Positions 25,781 through 42,894 of a DNA stretch of 64,000 nucleotides are shown here, one piece after another. A program made the translations under genes and the position numbers. How positions within the stretch are numbered: position 1 is the stretch's first letter; every line of letters starts with the position of its first letter. This DNA comes from Rhinopithecus roxellana. Lineage: Eukaryota; Chordata; Mammalia; Primates; Cercopithecidae. The stretch lies in NCBI RefSeq assembly GCF_007565055.1, contig NC_044554.1, positions 14,919,921 to 14,983,920 of the forward strand. Reading direction: 5' to 3'. The notes beneath the pieces were generated by a model, which saw only the letters and a program-made list of their open reading frames with translations, had not been told where the DNA came from and ran no database searches.

Positions 25781-26689
25781 TCATTTGTACTGGTACACCC
25801 ACCAGATTCTATTTTATACGTTTAGAGTTAATGGTGTATATATGTATTTACTGTAAGGACATATATATGCTAGAGGAACTAATACTTAAATACTTAAAGT
25901 GAATGCTAATAAGTACTTAAAGTGAATAGTTTTTACTTAAGTAGTTCTTAATATTTGATAACTTAGATATTTAAGTGTCTTCTACTGAGTCATAACAAAC
26001 CTGTTTGTTGAATATTTCTTTCTGACATGCCTTGAACTTAGTGTTTGAAGCAATGATTGTTTGATATTTATAACTAAATTTTGTTAATACCCAATTAAAT
26101 TTAGTTATGACATTGGTGTCAGACAATCTCAAGACTTGGAACTTAAGTTATGGACAAGTAATCAATATATTGTATATGGTCTAGTATATACAGTCTGAGT
26201 AGCTTTTCTTAAAAAGTTACATGGCTATATTTGAAATATTCATAATGGAAAATTGTACTCATGTCCTTTTTTAATATACATTATTTCAAACTACTTTTAT
26301 AGATTTTTAACCAAAAGCACTTTAAATAAATTTTATGAAGACTTTATCATTGTAAAATGTCTTTACCTTGAAAGTTAATTTGCATATTATATAACATTTT
26401 ATTTATATTTCTACAAAAAGTAGCTATATTCATGAAACGCTAGTCAGATAACACTAGAAATCTAGTAGATAAAAATATCTAATCTATTTAGTAATCAGAT
26501 GACAATTTGAATCTTATAAACATAAAGAGTAACATCCTAAAATCTAGCTGTAAGATATTTATATAAATTGATTTCAGTGTCGGCATTATCTTTATAGACA
26601 TTAAATTTGGTGACTAAAAGTGACAGTTTTCCTTAAAATTCCATGGATACTTAAGTATGAGAAATGTGAAGAGCTCTTCCTTTGCAATT

Positions 26690-27100
26690 TCTCTGCGTTT
26701 CGTTTGTCCTGTACGAGCATTCCAGTTTCTGTAATATTTGACTGTAATACTTGATGTTATTAAGGTAAATTATGTAAATCATAGAAAATAGCTTGAATGC
26801 TAACATTTCCTAATAATCTTACTGTGTTTTTTTCTTAACAACAACTGAGATTGTGAAGCATTCCATTCCAAGGATGGTAAAGGAGCCTTACTTAATGCCT
26901 ACTTCGCTGATGAATAGGTCAGCAGGGATGCTGTTTGATAGAGGCCGGCTCTTTTCTAGATGCTAAGAGCGTCACCGCCATGATGCTCAGTCTCCACTGG
27001 TGCGGTAAATGAGATTCTCAAACACTACTACCCCTGGTGTGGACATATTACTGTTCTGCCGTCAGACCACTCTGCATAGATGCCTACTTCGGGAGATTTT
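26690..27100. other. CpG-richer unassigned patch in the long ORC5 intron
   Basis: About ten CpGs occur in some 400 bases, against almost none for kilobases around. It is GC-richer and lacks a recognised repeat. On the minus strand there is an atcatggcggtgacgctc start-like context but only a short frame. On the + strand a possible acceptor (ag at 26848-26849) and a gtaaag donor at 26877 would bound 27 bases in frame with ORC5. Conserved element, old transposon or decayed gene fragment are all possible. Confidence 0.35.
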
Positions 27101-27892
27101 TTAAAAAACTGTTTTGGGATGTTTCATGTTTGCAAAGAGTAAAGTTAACCTATGATTTCTACTAGCTGTACTACTGTTGTAAGGAATACCAATATTAATT
27201 ATTACCAAGGATACTAAAAAGCACAGCATATTTTATTTTACTGCCCAAGGATGAAAAGATTGTTTTTCTTGTTCTCATATGTAAAAGAACAGTGTTTTCC
27301 CCTGCTATTTTCTTATCTTCTCTAAATCTGCTGTTAAATTTCTTAGTGTAATCTCTTTGCCTTTGTGAAAGTATCAGTCCAGCAGTAGGCATTTTTACTG
27401 AACTCTAGAGAAATGAAACCAGTGCCTAAGGGTGACATGTAAAAAACTGCCTAAGGGGTTTAAAAATTTGCATAAATTATGCTTTCTACTTTTGTATAAA
27501 ATAATACATTGGTACTTTATTTTTGTGGGTAATATTTTATAATTACCTTTCTCAAAGCTTAGTGTTACTTCCAATAAGTTTACTAAATGTATATCCTTTA
27601 TTCACATTTTTGGGGGAAATATATTAAACCCCAATAAATTTTATTTAACTTGGCAGATTTTTAGCTGACAACACACAAAAAAGTTTGTATGGATATGTGT
27701 TTGCAAATGCATGTTTAAGACATTCCGTACTACTAATATATAGTGGCTGTATAGGCAAATTTGTGCATTAGATAGAACTTAACGACTAGATTGTTTAAAT
27801 GAGAAGAGTTTTAATAGGAACAGATTAGGAGATAAATGATTTAGAAAAAAATCTTCATTATGGAAATGTGTGCTACTTTTAAAAATACTTCT
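27101..27892. other. ORC5 intron, nothing recognised
   Basis: AT-rich, no recognisable feature. Confidence 0.5.
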
Positions 27893-28178
27893 GGCAGCAC
27901 AATGGCTCATGCCTATAATCCTAGCACTTTGAGAGACTGGGGTAGGAGGATCATTTGCACCCAGGAGTTGGAGACCTTCCTGGGCAACATAGTGAGACCC
28001 TGTATCTACAATAAATAAATTAGCTGCGTGTGGTGGTGCGCGATTGTAATCCCAGCCACTCTAAAGGCTGAGGTGGGAGGATCACTTGAGTCAGGAGGTC
28101 AAGACTGCAGTGGGCTGATTGCACCACTGCACTCCAGCCTGGGTGATAGAGCAAGACTCCACCCCCCAAAAAAACAAA
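27893..28178 (+). mobile_element. AluJ, sense, diverged
   Basis: ggcagcacaatggctcatgc start, AluJ-type 'agtgagaccctgtatctac', end at gactccacccccc and an A-run. Directly followed by a young AluY. Confidence 0.88.
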
Positions 28179-28194
28179 ATCTATAGAAGATGAT

Positions 28195-29400
<1,206 letters not shown>

Positions 29401-29409
29401 AAATGTGGT

Positions 29410-29905
29410 CTTTCTTTTCTGGTTACACTTTTTGATGAGTTACATTATCTACAGAACCAAGTCTACATTCAGTAGTATTTATTGCAAGGTCCTTCATAAT
29501 TTGGCCCCGATTTCTACCCCTTCCTTCATTCACCATATATACCATTCACAATAAGCTGTTTCCTCCCTGAAAACACACTCACTTTAAATTATATTGTTGC
29601 ATATACTCTCCCCTTACAACTATCAAGCTCTCTTTTTACGCATCATGGTCCATCTCCCAAATGTCATTTCTCAATGAAGCTGCACTTTGCCTCCCTCCCT
29701 TTTAGTTCATTTTCTTCTCTATAATCAGATAATTATGTTTATGCATATTATAATACTAACATAGCAGTCATTTTATGTCATTTCCATTTGATGTGTTTGT
29801 CTCCAACTACCCTGATATTTGAGGGCATAGACGATGTCTGTTCATTTTTGTATCTCTTGCACAATGCCATCCATGAACATGAGAGTCATTCATTGAATAA
29901 CCTCC
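29410..29905 (+). mobile_element. L2 LINE 3' fragment, sense
   Basis: In order: 'aaggtccttcataatttggc', 'tgcactttgcctccctccct', and the end 'atttgagggcatagacgatg tctgttcatttttgtatctc'. This matches the L2 3' region in + orientation. Confidence 0.65.
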
Positions 29906-31560
29906 CATTCTCCTTACATGTAGTTATGGTCTTTGTGGTTGCTAAAGATTTGCAGTCAGTTTGCATGCTAAAAAGTTCCAGAGATTAGAGGCTTTATCTT
30001 CAGTTGCTCTATGTATAAACATACATGCTACTTTTTGTTTATCTGAGCCTATTTGAAGACTAGCAAACCATTCTCCTTTTTTTTTGTTTTTTTTTTTGAA
30101 ATGAAAAATCATGGTGGTGATTTAAAGTTGAACTGCTTTGATGATATTTGCCTATTTCTGCCCTGTGCTGCATTTACCACCTCTGCTTTGTGTGTGTAAA
30201 AATGTCAGTTGAGCTCTCTTGATATATGCCATGAACTGTCAAGTCTCCTGAATTCAGATCAAATGTGGTGCTTGTTGGGTTGTGTGGAACTCATACACTG
30301 ACATTTCATGTGTTAAGTTCATTTATTTAAATAATTTAGTATGTTTCAGATTGTTAAGCTCCTCCAGGACAAGCAGGATAGGATATTTCATAAGTCAGTG
30401 GACATATAACAACCTGTGAACGTATAAAAATAATGAGCATGTTAAAAATTAATTACAATTGTAAATTGATTTTCTTTTGTTGGCAGAAAGAACAGTTTAT
30501 TAGCCCAAGAACAGGTTCACACTGTTTTTACATCAAGCATTTCCAGCTGAAGCTTGTTAGTGGCTGCCTCTCAGATTAAGGAAAAAAAAATCCTCACTGT
30601 GGTACATGAACTCCTATTGTTATGACATAAATAATCAGCTCATCCCCTACACAGATGAGAACAAAGGACAAAATAGTACACAGAGCAAAGATTAAACAAA
30701 TATCATATAACCCCATTTAAGATGTAAATCTACAAATATTGTACACAAAAAGAGATTTTCATTTTTCATTTTTCTTTGTGAATGCCTCAGTCACAACGTA
30801 AGACCTAGTCAAAGGAAAAGGAATATATACTGTGGCTTTTGAGTCAGATAGATTGATTATTTTAAGCTAAGGTGAAATAACATACGTTAAGCAGTGTCAG
30901 AATGCTGCTAATGTGTGAAAGCTAGGGAAGTACTATTCTCTTTGATAACAGGATGCTTCAGATTTTTAGGGGATTTGTTTAAACTGAGGAGGACAAAATA
31001 ACAATTTTTATTTTGAGGAAAAACATCAGTGGAAAACATGACTAAAAACTTAGTAGTAAAACCACTGACTTTTAATACAATTTTTTAAAACCAAAAACAA
31101 AACTTTGTTCTGTATTTTCTAACATGAAATCTAAATCCTGACTTTGAAAAAGAGAACCCACTCCCTAAGCTCCTTTTTTATTCATTTGAGTTTTATTCAT
31201 TTGACTTTGAGTTTGACAAAATGGACAAGAAAAGCAGCTGTGGAAAGCAGTATATAATCCCCTAAAATCTGAACATTACTGACAATAGAATATATCTTCA
31301 TAGGGTGTAGAAACCCAGAAAGGGAGTTATAATTTTCCCACAAAATTTAAATTTACCTAAATAATTAAGATGACTTTGCTTGAAAATGATTCTAGGGTTT
31401 CAGAAAAGGACCTTTTCATTACCCTTGCTTTTAATGTATTTTAGTATTTTATGAGTTGTAGTTGTGAATGTTTTTGTAAAGAAACTGCTTTGGGATACCA
31501 TCTTCAATGTAATCTAAAAATTTCTGAATTTAAGAGATCATGCTTTCCCCCAACCTTAAA
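29906..31560. other. ORC5 intron, unassigned
   Basis: No exon or named repeat recognised. T-rich run at 30078-30099. Confidence 0.45.
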
Positions 31561-31866
31561 TTTACTTTTTTTTTTTTTTTTTTTTTGAGACAGAGTCTTA
31601 CTCTGTTGCCCAGGTGGGAGTGCAGTGGCACAATCTGCTCACTACAACCTCTGTCTCCCAGGTTCAAGCGATTCTCCTGCTTCAGCCTCCCAAGTAGCTG
31701 GGACTACAGGCATGCACCACCACACCCAGCTAATTTTTGTATTTTTAATAGACCTGGGGTTTCACCATGTTGGCCAGGCTGGTCTTGAACTCCTGACCTC
31801 AAGTGATCCGCCTGCCTCGGCCTCCCCAAGTGCTAAGGTTACAGTTGTGAGCCACCGTCCTTGGGC
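31561..31866 (-). mobile_element. AluS, antisense
   Basis: A T-run of about 20, then gagacagagtcttactctgt, two arms, ending ccaccgtccttgggc at 31866. The flanks aaatttactttt and atatttactttt are a probable target duplication. Confidence 0.92.
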
Positions 31867-32039
31867 AATATTTACTTTTTAAAAGTTAAACCTTAAAAAC
31901 AGCAATTTAATGTTTAATGTAATGTATAATCTGACTTATGAAAAATTAACCTGTCGTTAGGTTAAATCAATTCCACATTAATGTTTCACTTTTGTGACAT
32001 CAAACTTACACATCTAACAATTTTGTTCACAGTGTTGTT

Positions 32040-32324
32040 AATTGTTACTTCTCAAGGTTATTCTATATCCCTCTGGCAGGAAGTTTGCCTATACTGTATT
32101 GAGATACTTCTTTGTCCTTATTGCTACAATTTCATTTAAAGCTTTTTCTCTGTTTTACTTGCGTTGCCTGCTCTCCTGGGTTTCCTTCTTCTCCAGCATA
32201 CTAATAGGTATCGCCTTCACTATAGAATGCAAGCTGGAGTTGTCATTTCCTTCTTCCATAAAGCTTTCCTAATCTCTTCCAACAAAATTATCTCTTTGTA
32301 TTCTACAGCTCCTTGTTTGGGGTA
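32040..32324 (+). mobile_element. Possible L2 fragment, sense
   Basis: 'gaatgcaagctggagttgtc' and 'cttccataaagctttcctaa' hint at the L2 3' region. Weak. Confidence 0.35.
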
Positions 32325-32555
32325 GTATAAGGAATATGGGCTTTGGATTCAGATAGTATTCAAACCCAGTGCTGTTCTTAACCATTGTTAGCTTCGTGAC
32401 CTTGAGCAATTTACTAACCTCTCTGAGGTGGTATCCTCATCTGGAAAAGAGAGATTTATTTATAGTAATCATGGGAGGATTTTTGTGAGAACTGAGGATG
32501 CACAATGTCTGTCATAGAGCCTGGATACAATAATAAATTCCAGTCCATATACCAC
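32325..32555 (+). mobile_element. MIR SINE, near full length
   Basis: 'gctttggattcagatagtat', 'gcttcgtgaccttgagcaat', 'ttactaacctctctgaggtg', 'gtcatagagcctggatacaa' follow the MIR order. Confidence 0.8.
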
Positions 32556-32798
32556 TAATTACCATGGTCATTAATAGTACTAATTAGTTCCTATAGCTGT
32601 CTTTCCCTGACCCCTGCCCCTCAAGTTTTGTCCATATCCTCTGCTAGAACCTGAAGGAAGGAGTGAATGCCAAAATACATAGGTGTCGTTCTCAGGAATT
32701 TTGAAAAACAGCAGAAGAAAAGATAAAAGCACATAGACTCATACTGGGGTTCTTTATTCACAGTAGCAGTAGTCTTGGCAAACCATTTTCTTTTCTTT

Positions 32799-32833
<35 letters not shown>

Positions 32834-33058
32834 TTTTTTATACTTTAAGTTCTAGGGTACATGTGCATAACGTGCAGGTTTGTTACATATGTATACTTGC
32901 GCCATGTTGGTGTGCTGCACCCATCAACTCGTCAGCACCCATCAATTCATCATTTATATCATGTATAACTCCCAATGCAATCCCTCCCCCCTCCCCTCTC
33001 CCCATGATAGGCCCCAGTGTGTGATGTTCCCCTTCCCGAGTCCAAGTGATGTCATTGT

Positions 33059-35264
<2,206 letters not shown>

Positions 35265-35280
35265 AGGCAAACCATTTTCT

Positions 35281-36069
35281 AATCATCAGCACCCAATGTG
35301 AAGTATTATTTTGGCTAAATGTTTTTAATATGTTAAGTATTCTTAAAACGAGTGCTTAATTTAAAATTTGTTGTTACAGCTCTAAAATGTTTTCTAGTAA
35401 ACCTTTAGCACAACATGTGTGTTGTATTAATTTTCATTGGGACTTGTGGATTAAATATTTGGGAACATTCATTTGTGTGGGTGACTGACTAGGGACTGAT
35501 AATGCCAATTGTCCTTTTATGATGTCTCTTTCCTCATCTGTTAAGTGAGGTATTGATCTCCAAAGTTTCAAGTCCTGATGGGCAAGCTCAGAATTTTATT
35601 GTGCAATTATTTTTATGTTGAAAATTTTATTTTTAATACATTTGAAGTGCAGTTGGCTTTTATAGCCCCAAAACAAATAAAAACAACTTTTATCATCAAA
35701 AAATATATAAAGTAAGAATTTGGAAAAATAGAACACTCAGGTTGGGATTTGTATAGTAATACTTTTGCTATAATCTTCCTTTGCTGTAGAGGAAGTAGTA
35801 AGTTTTACTAGTCACAGGTTGTGGCAACTTTGTAAGGACCCTTATGGACTCACAGCATGAAACCAGTAGCTACAAATCTTCCTTGAGTCTGAGCCCCAAG
35901 TCATAACTAATCATCTGCCTTTAAGTAGGAAAGATTTAAAAATCCTTACAAATAAGGGTTAAAAAGTGTTTTTATTTTTATAAGTAGATTTTTGTAGCTT
36001 CATAGCTACTTAAAACATTTTGAGATAAAATGTATTCTGACAGTTTACAAGGTATTTCTCAAAGTCGTC
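35281..36069. other. ORC5 intron, nothing recognised
   Basis: AT-rich; no exon, RNA gene or transposon recognised. Confidence 0.5.
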
Positions 36070-37480
36070 TATATTTTGAGTACGTTATTAGTGTTTTATT
36101 TTTTAACTAAGCTTTTTTGAGATAATTATGGATTCACACACAGTTGTAAAACATAATATATACTCTCTCTTCCTTTGTGTCCTTTACTGGTTCCCCACAA
36201 TGGTAACATCTGGCAAAGCTATAGTAAAATATCACAACCAGGAAATTAACATTAATGCAATCTATGGAGCTCATTCAGATTTCCCTACTTCTATATGTAT
36301 TCTTTTGTATCCATCTATATATATTTGGTTATAGGAAATTTTATCCTGTGTATAGTTTTGTTAATTCACCACCACAGTCAAGACTGGTTCCATTATCACA
36401 AGGATTCTCCGTGTTACTCATTGATGACCATACCTTCCTCTCTCCCTCGCCTTCCCCAGTTCCTGTTAACTGCTAATTGCTATCTCTAGAATTTTGTCAT
36501 TTCAAGAATTTGTTTAAGCATAATCATATAGTATCTAATACTTGGGAATTAACTTTTTTGAGTCAGGATAATTCCTGAGATTCATCCCAATTTTTGCATG
36601 TATTAATAGTTCATTCCTTTTAATTACTGAGGAGTATTCTATGGTGTGGATGTACCACAGTTTGTTTAACCATTCACCTGTTGAAGGACATCTGGGTTCT
36701 TTCCCGTTTTTTGGCTACTACAATTAAAGCTGTTAGGAACATTTATGTACTGGTTTTTATGTGAACATGCAGTTCTCTGGGATAAATGCATAAATGCAAT
36801 TGCAGGGTAATACGGTAATTGCCTGCTTAGTTTTATGTAGCATATGTGTTTTACCACTTGAAGTGAGGTATGGAAACCATACTACCATTCCTTTTACTTT
36901 CCACTTTTTCAGATACTGTCTTGCGTATCAGAAGGTGTTAAAATGTTTAATCAAATGTGATTTAGAAAACTCATGAGGAGATATTCTCTTGTATTTATCC
37001 AGAAATCTGCTGTTTCCACTGTTCGTTCTTTCACTTTTATTATTTTCTTTTGTTTAAAGAACTTCCTTTTGCTCTTCTTTGAAGATCAACTGCTAGTGAC
37101 AAATTCTCTAGTTTTACCTAGTTCGAGCATGTCTTTATTTCCACTTTATTCATGAAGGATAGTTTTGCTAGATATAGAATTGCCAGTTCTTTCGTCAGGA
37201 TTCCTCTTTAATCCAGGGGAGGAATGAGCCTACCTGGGTAGCCTTTTGTTGCTCAGTTATGAATTGGGAAGTGCTGGGCTTGGTTCACCTTTCGCTCTTG
37301 GGTGGGGAATTCTAAGACTCCCGCCCTCTATATTGTTTCTGTAGCCCTGGGGTCCGTAAGCAGTCCACCTACTTCTTTCTACCTTTCAGAGTCCTCTTTT
37401 GGTCGCCTCTTATATTATTTCCAGGATTTATAGTTGTACTTAGCAGGAAAGAATAACAAATATGAATCTATGCATCATCC
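36070..37480 (-). mobile_element. Old L1 (L1M-type) 3' region, antisense
   Basis: Typical antisense L1M motifs: 'taagcttttttgagataatt', 'ggtgtggatgtaccacagtt tgtttaaccattcacctgtt', 'tagttttgctagatatagaa', and 3' UTR 'gcctcttatattatttccag'. Several short open frames in it are chance. Confidence 0.7.
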
Positions 37481-37845
37481 TCTCTGGGTGGGAAATTCTT
37501 CTGTATTTATCTTTTTTCTAATCCTCTGTCTAGGCTGTTTGTTCATGTTTGTTCTTGAAATGTGTTCCATGGTAATTCAAAGCTCAATTGAACAAGAAGC
37601 CTTCTGTAAATTAGTGCTGAAGAAAGATTACAGAATGTTTTACCATTATTATTTACAGAGCTTATTTTCCAACAGAGATTAAATCCTTCTAAATCATTAA
37701 TTTATTTACTGCAAAGTATTTTAATTCATTATTCCATGCTGGAACTAGAGACTTTGTGTAAATCACTCCCTGCATTCGGGGACCTAACAACAGGAATGAC
37801 TGTTGTGTATCTCTTTTCTCTAAGTCACAGATGTGTCACTGAATA

Positions 37846-38092
37846 AAAAGGGTCAAAGTTAATATACATAGCCATAGAAGACTATGTTAACTCTTTTCTG
37901 CGTATCTTCCCATTCATTAAAATTGTCAGGCGTACTCTCATTATGGATTTCTACAAGTTTCCAAACTAAGAAGGCTATTTGTCTTATCTTGGCTTTCAGC
38001 AATATTTACTCTCCCCCAAAGACCCCTGTATCCCTTGGTTGCCCATCCTGTTCTGTGTCTTTTTCGTTTATAGTACAGGTCTCAGGCAGTTA
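37846..38092 (+). repeat. Diverged 250-bp repeat, copy 1
   Basis: Homologous along its length to 40370-40621. Shared blocks include 'tactctcccc', 'tcccttgg', 'ccatcctgttctgtgtct'. The family is not known to me. Parallel frames give related peptides (LGCPSCSVS in both), but frames outside are broken. Confidence 0.8.
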
Positions 38093-38334
38093 GATGGGAA
38101 AGGGTCTGCCCCACCTCTCCCTTATTTATACATGTGCATTCATACACATGAAACTGAGACACCACGATGAATCTGAGTACTCACTGTCTAGAGACTTTTT
38201 GTCAGGTCCACGCTGACCATATCAGACTATGTAGGTATTAATACTAGCCTGGAGATTTGAGTTCATCATATTGTAATGAACATTTAAAGTGGAGCAAGGA
38301 AGTAAATAAATATTTTTTCTGCTCCTATTCATTA

Positions 38335-38626
38335 TTTATTTATGAGACAGAGTCTCGTTCTGTTGCCCAGGGTGGAGTACAGTGGCATGATCTTGGCTCA
38401 CTGCAACCTCCACCTCCCAAGTTCAAGCGATTCTCCTGCCTCAACCTCCTGAATAGCCGGGATTACAGGTACATGCCACCACGACCGGCTAATTTTTTGT
38501 ATTTTTAGTAAACACAGGATTTTGCCCTGTTGGCCAGGCTGGTCTCGAACTCCTGAGCTCAGATAATCTGCCTGCCTCAGCCTCCCAGTGTGCTGGGATT
38601 ACAGGTGTGAGCCACTGCGCCCAGCC
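38335..38626 (-). mobile_element. AluS, antisense
   Basis: A short (TTTA)n-like tail, gagacagagtctcgttctgt, two arms, ending actgcgcccagcc at 38626. Confidence 0.92.
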
Positions 38627-38913
38627 TTATTTTTAAATGCACAGTACCTAGAGTAAGTCCTTAAGAGTTTCATGGATATGTGGTTGGAAATAAAAATGAG
38701 CTAATTTAAGGATTGGATAATAGAGAGGAAGGTGAATATTCTGCTATTTATGCGTGTATAGAAATAATTTTTAAAGTTTTATATGTATTTTTCCATAAGT
38801 TTTCATTTAGTAAGTTAATAAACTAATACGTTTGAGATTCAAAATGTTGACTCCACTAATTAATCTTTGTGCTTGATTTTGTTTTCAATTTTACTCTAGC
38901 AAAATTTTAATAA

Positions 38914-39590
<677 letters not shown>

Positions 39591-40369
39591 TGTTCACTGC
39601 TTTATGTAATAGATATTCTCCTGAATATCTATTATTTGTATATTTGTATACAATTTATGTATATGAATATTTTTATGTTGAGTTTTTCAGTGATTTTCAT
39701 ATAATAAAGTCAACAAAAGACTGAAATGAGTTTTTTTAATGTGAAAAATCACATTCTAATTTAATTGCTTTTTTTAGGTTTAGTTCTTTTAATGTATTAG
39801 CTTTTCCTAAATTAGCCCTACCCATAAAAAAACTGATCAGTCATCTTATTAATATTGTGGAAGTGCCTTTTAGCTGCTACATCTTCAGCTGAAGTGATAT
39901 TATATCCTTTGCACAATTTACATGATTAATTTAGCCATGGAATCCTGGTAGAACTGAAAGTGACTTCAAGGACCTGTTTGTTCCAACTTTCTGCCTTTAG
40001 ACATTTGTTATAACTAATGTGCTAAAAGTAACAAACTGTAAGGCATCTGAAAATATTCTTAAGACCCTAACTTAACTATATTAAAGACAGATTTTTTGTT
40101 TTTCTTTGAAAAAATTGTGGAAAAAGTAATTTAGCATACAGTTTCAATTAAAGAATCTAAATATGTGAGTGTTTGAATTAACAAGAAAGTATCAGTTATG
40201 AGAAATATTATAAGGAAATGTCAGTGGCAAAGTACAAGGTAATTAATGTTTTCTTCTGTATTAAAAAAAGTACTAAGGAGAACTGCCTTTAATAATAGAG
40301 TTCAATGCATGATTTTTCAAATAGCTGTTACTAACCTAATTTAGCAAATGAATCCCTCACAGAAAAATA
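39591..40369. other. ORC5 intron, nothing recognised
   Basis: AT-rich; no exon, RNA gene or named repeat. Confidence 0.5.
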
Positions 40370-40621
40370 GAAAGGGTTGAAGTTAATATACTTAGCAATA
40401 GAAGACTGTGTTCACTCTTTACTACATATCTTCCTATTCATTAAAATTTCAGGTCTACTGTCTATTATAGATTTCTACCTGTTTCCAAACTGGGAAGGCT
40501 ATGGAATTTGTCTTGTCTTGGGTTTTAGCAATACTTACTCTCCCCAGAAGACTTCTGGATCCCTTGGCTGTCCATCCTGTTCTGTGTCTCTTCTCTTCAT
40601 AATAAAGGTCTCAAGCAGTTA
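40370..40621 (+). repeat. Diverged 250-bp repeat, copy 2
   Basis: Partner of 37846-38092, with similarity of roughly 80% by eye and several small indels (for example 'ggctatggaatttgtc' against 'ggctatttgtc'). Same orientation, 2.3 kb apart. Confidence 0.8.
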
Positions 40622-40639
40622 ATCTTGTAAGAGATATGA

Positions 40640-41815
40640 GCTCAGGGCCTGCATTTTATCAGTATTAAGTGAACCTTTCTTTAAACCTCATTTCATGTCT
40701 GTTTTGTCTGGTGTTTAACATATTTTCATCATTGTTCTTTTTATTAGAATTTGTGTGACATATCTCAGTTTTGTCCTTGACCTTTAACTTTCACATATGC
40801 TTCCATTTTATATGTGTCTTTTTTAAACAAAATGCAGTTTGATTTTTTCAGTCTTTTTATTTGAAGCATTTCGTTTACTTTTAATACAATTGCTAATATA
40901 ATTTTGTTTCTGTTATCTTGTTTATGCCATTTGATGTACCTTATTTTTTTTTCTCCCATTCTGTAGATTGCCTTGTCATTTTATTGGTTGTTTCCTTTGC
41001 TGTGAAGAAGCTGTTAAGTTTGATGTAGTCTCATTTGTTTATTTTTGCTTTTGTTTCCTGTGCTTTTGGCAGCCTATCCAAAAAATCATTGCCAAGACTA
41101 ATGTCAGGAAATTTTTTTCTCTATGTTTACTTTTAGGAATTTTATTGTTTCATGTCTTACATTTAAGTGTTTAGTCCATTTGAATTAATTTTTGTGTATG
41201 GTGTAAGATAAGAGTTCATTTTTATTTTTTGTGCCTGTGGATATCCAATATTTCCAATACCATTTATTGAAGAGACTATCCTTTTCCCATAGTATATTTT
41301 TGGTACCCTTGTTAAAGATTAATTGACCTTATATGTGTGGTTTTATTTCTGGACTTTCTGTTCTGTGGATCTGTGTGTCTGTTTTTATGCCATTGCCATA
41401 CTGTTTTGATTACTCTAGTTTTATATTAATAATATACTTTGAAATCAGGAATTGTGATACCTCCAGCTGTGAAAAATGCCACTGGAATTTTGATGGGGAT
41501 TGCATTGAATCTGTAGATTGCATTGGGTAGTATGGATATTTTAATAATAATAATTCTTCCAGTCCTTGAACACAGGTATCTTTTCACTTATTTGTGTCTT
41601 CTTGAATTTCTTTCATCAATTTTTTTAGTTTTTAGTGTATAAATAATTCACCTTCTTGATTAAATTTATTCTTACATATTTTATTCTTTTTGATGCTGTT
41701 GTAAATTAGATTTTTAAAAATTTTCTTTTTTGATAGTTCATTGTAAGTGTATAGACATGTTTGTTGATTTTTGTATTCTGCAATTTTACTGAAAGCATTT
41801 ATTCTAACAGTTCTT
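40640..41815 (-). mobile_element. Old L1 ORF2 region, antisense
   Basis: Antisense L1 signatures: 'ctgtagattgccttgtcatt', 'cagcctatccaaaaaatcat tgccaagac', 'ccatttattgaagagactat', 'gatggggattgcattgaatc tgtagattgc'. Clear from about 40960; the start is less certain. No long frame remains. Confidence 0.75.
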
Positions 41816-42355
41816 GGTGCTCATTCATAGTTATAAATATTTAGAACATCCCTGTGTGGCTGAAAGATTATTATGATGATTTTTAGTTTTGAAAATTGAG
41901 GTCCACATTGTTTAACTGACCAGTCTGAAGTCTACTGCTAGCAAGTGGCAAAGATAGATCTTACTAACTTTGAATGTTTTTTTTCTCTGAAACTATGTTC
42001 TCTCTCTTCCGAAATTAGAAGATTAAGTATGGAATCCAAATGGGCCCAGTGGTGAGAGTGGGAGTGAGATAATTGGATGATCTTAATACCTTAAGTGACA
42101 GCCAGACAGCTTCACCTCTACAGTGGATGCAAACTTGTAGCATATACCAGATTTCTAAGTTAATGGGCAAAGAGTCTTGCATCTTAGTACTAGAGGCATA
42201 CTATTGGGTTTATTCTATTGAATTCTCCCTCTATGACTATTTTGCAGATCATCCTAATTCTTATAGAACACACTCTTTTCAGGCAAGAGTATAATACATC
42301 TGTTAGATGTACACTCTCTTAGCTGTGATCACAGCTTAGGCATGTTTTTAAAAAG

Positions 42356-42465
42356 TTTTGGAGTTGGAGTTAGGAGATTTAAGTTCTAGTCAAGTGAGTT
42401 TCTGGCACCATCCAGTAATTATCACTTTGAGCAAGTTACTAAACATCTTAGTTTTAATGTTGGTT
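42356..42465 (+). mobile_element. MIR fragment
   Basis: 'aagttctagtcaagtgagtt' then 'actttgagcaagttactaaa catctta', the MIR middle section. Confidence 0.5.
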
Positions 42466-42497
42466 AAATTAACAATGTGAATCTAGCAGTCTTCTAA

Positions 42498-42600
42498 TGC
42501 AGAGGTCAGCAAACCTTTTCAGTAAAGGAATACATAGTAAATATTTTAGACTTTGCAGGCTAAGAGGCAAAATGTAGGATATTATGTAGATACCTTAATA
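42498..42600. mobile_element. hAT-Charlie DNA transposon fragment (MER1 group)
   Basis: 'gcagaggtcagcaaacctttt cagtaaagg' and 'agtaaatattttagactttg caggc' are a well-known hAT-Charlie terminal sequence. The distal end is missing or unrecognised. Confidence 0.65.
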
Positions 42601-42894
42601 AGTAAGAGAAAAAACTCTTGTTACCCCACACCTCATTTGCCTGGGGTAAGTCATCCCACATGTTGGGCATGCTCTGTGCTCTGTCATCATCAACTGGAGA
42701 CATTCTTGGAATAAAGCAAGAAGGGGCCTGGTGGGCATAACAGACAGGGTGGCCACCATGATCCTTTTCAGTCTATCACAGTGACACCCAGGTTCCTATG
42801 CACCCTTCTTTCCTCCCAGAGAACCTAGCTGCCTCAACAAATTTCAGAGGATTGCTAGTATGCAGATCACCTTCTGTGATCCCCCAAAAACAAA

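Noticed and set aside
26850..26890. U6-like 3' end (gtgaagcattccat)
   Set aside because: Only a short resemblance to the U6 end; the rest of the snRNA is missing upstream.
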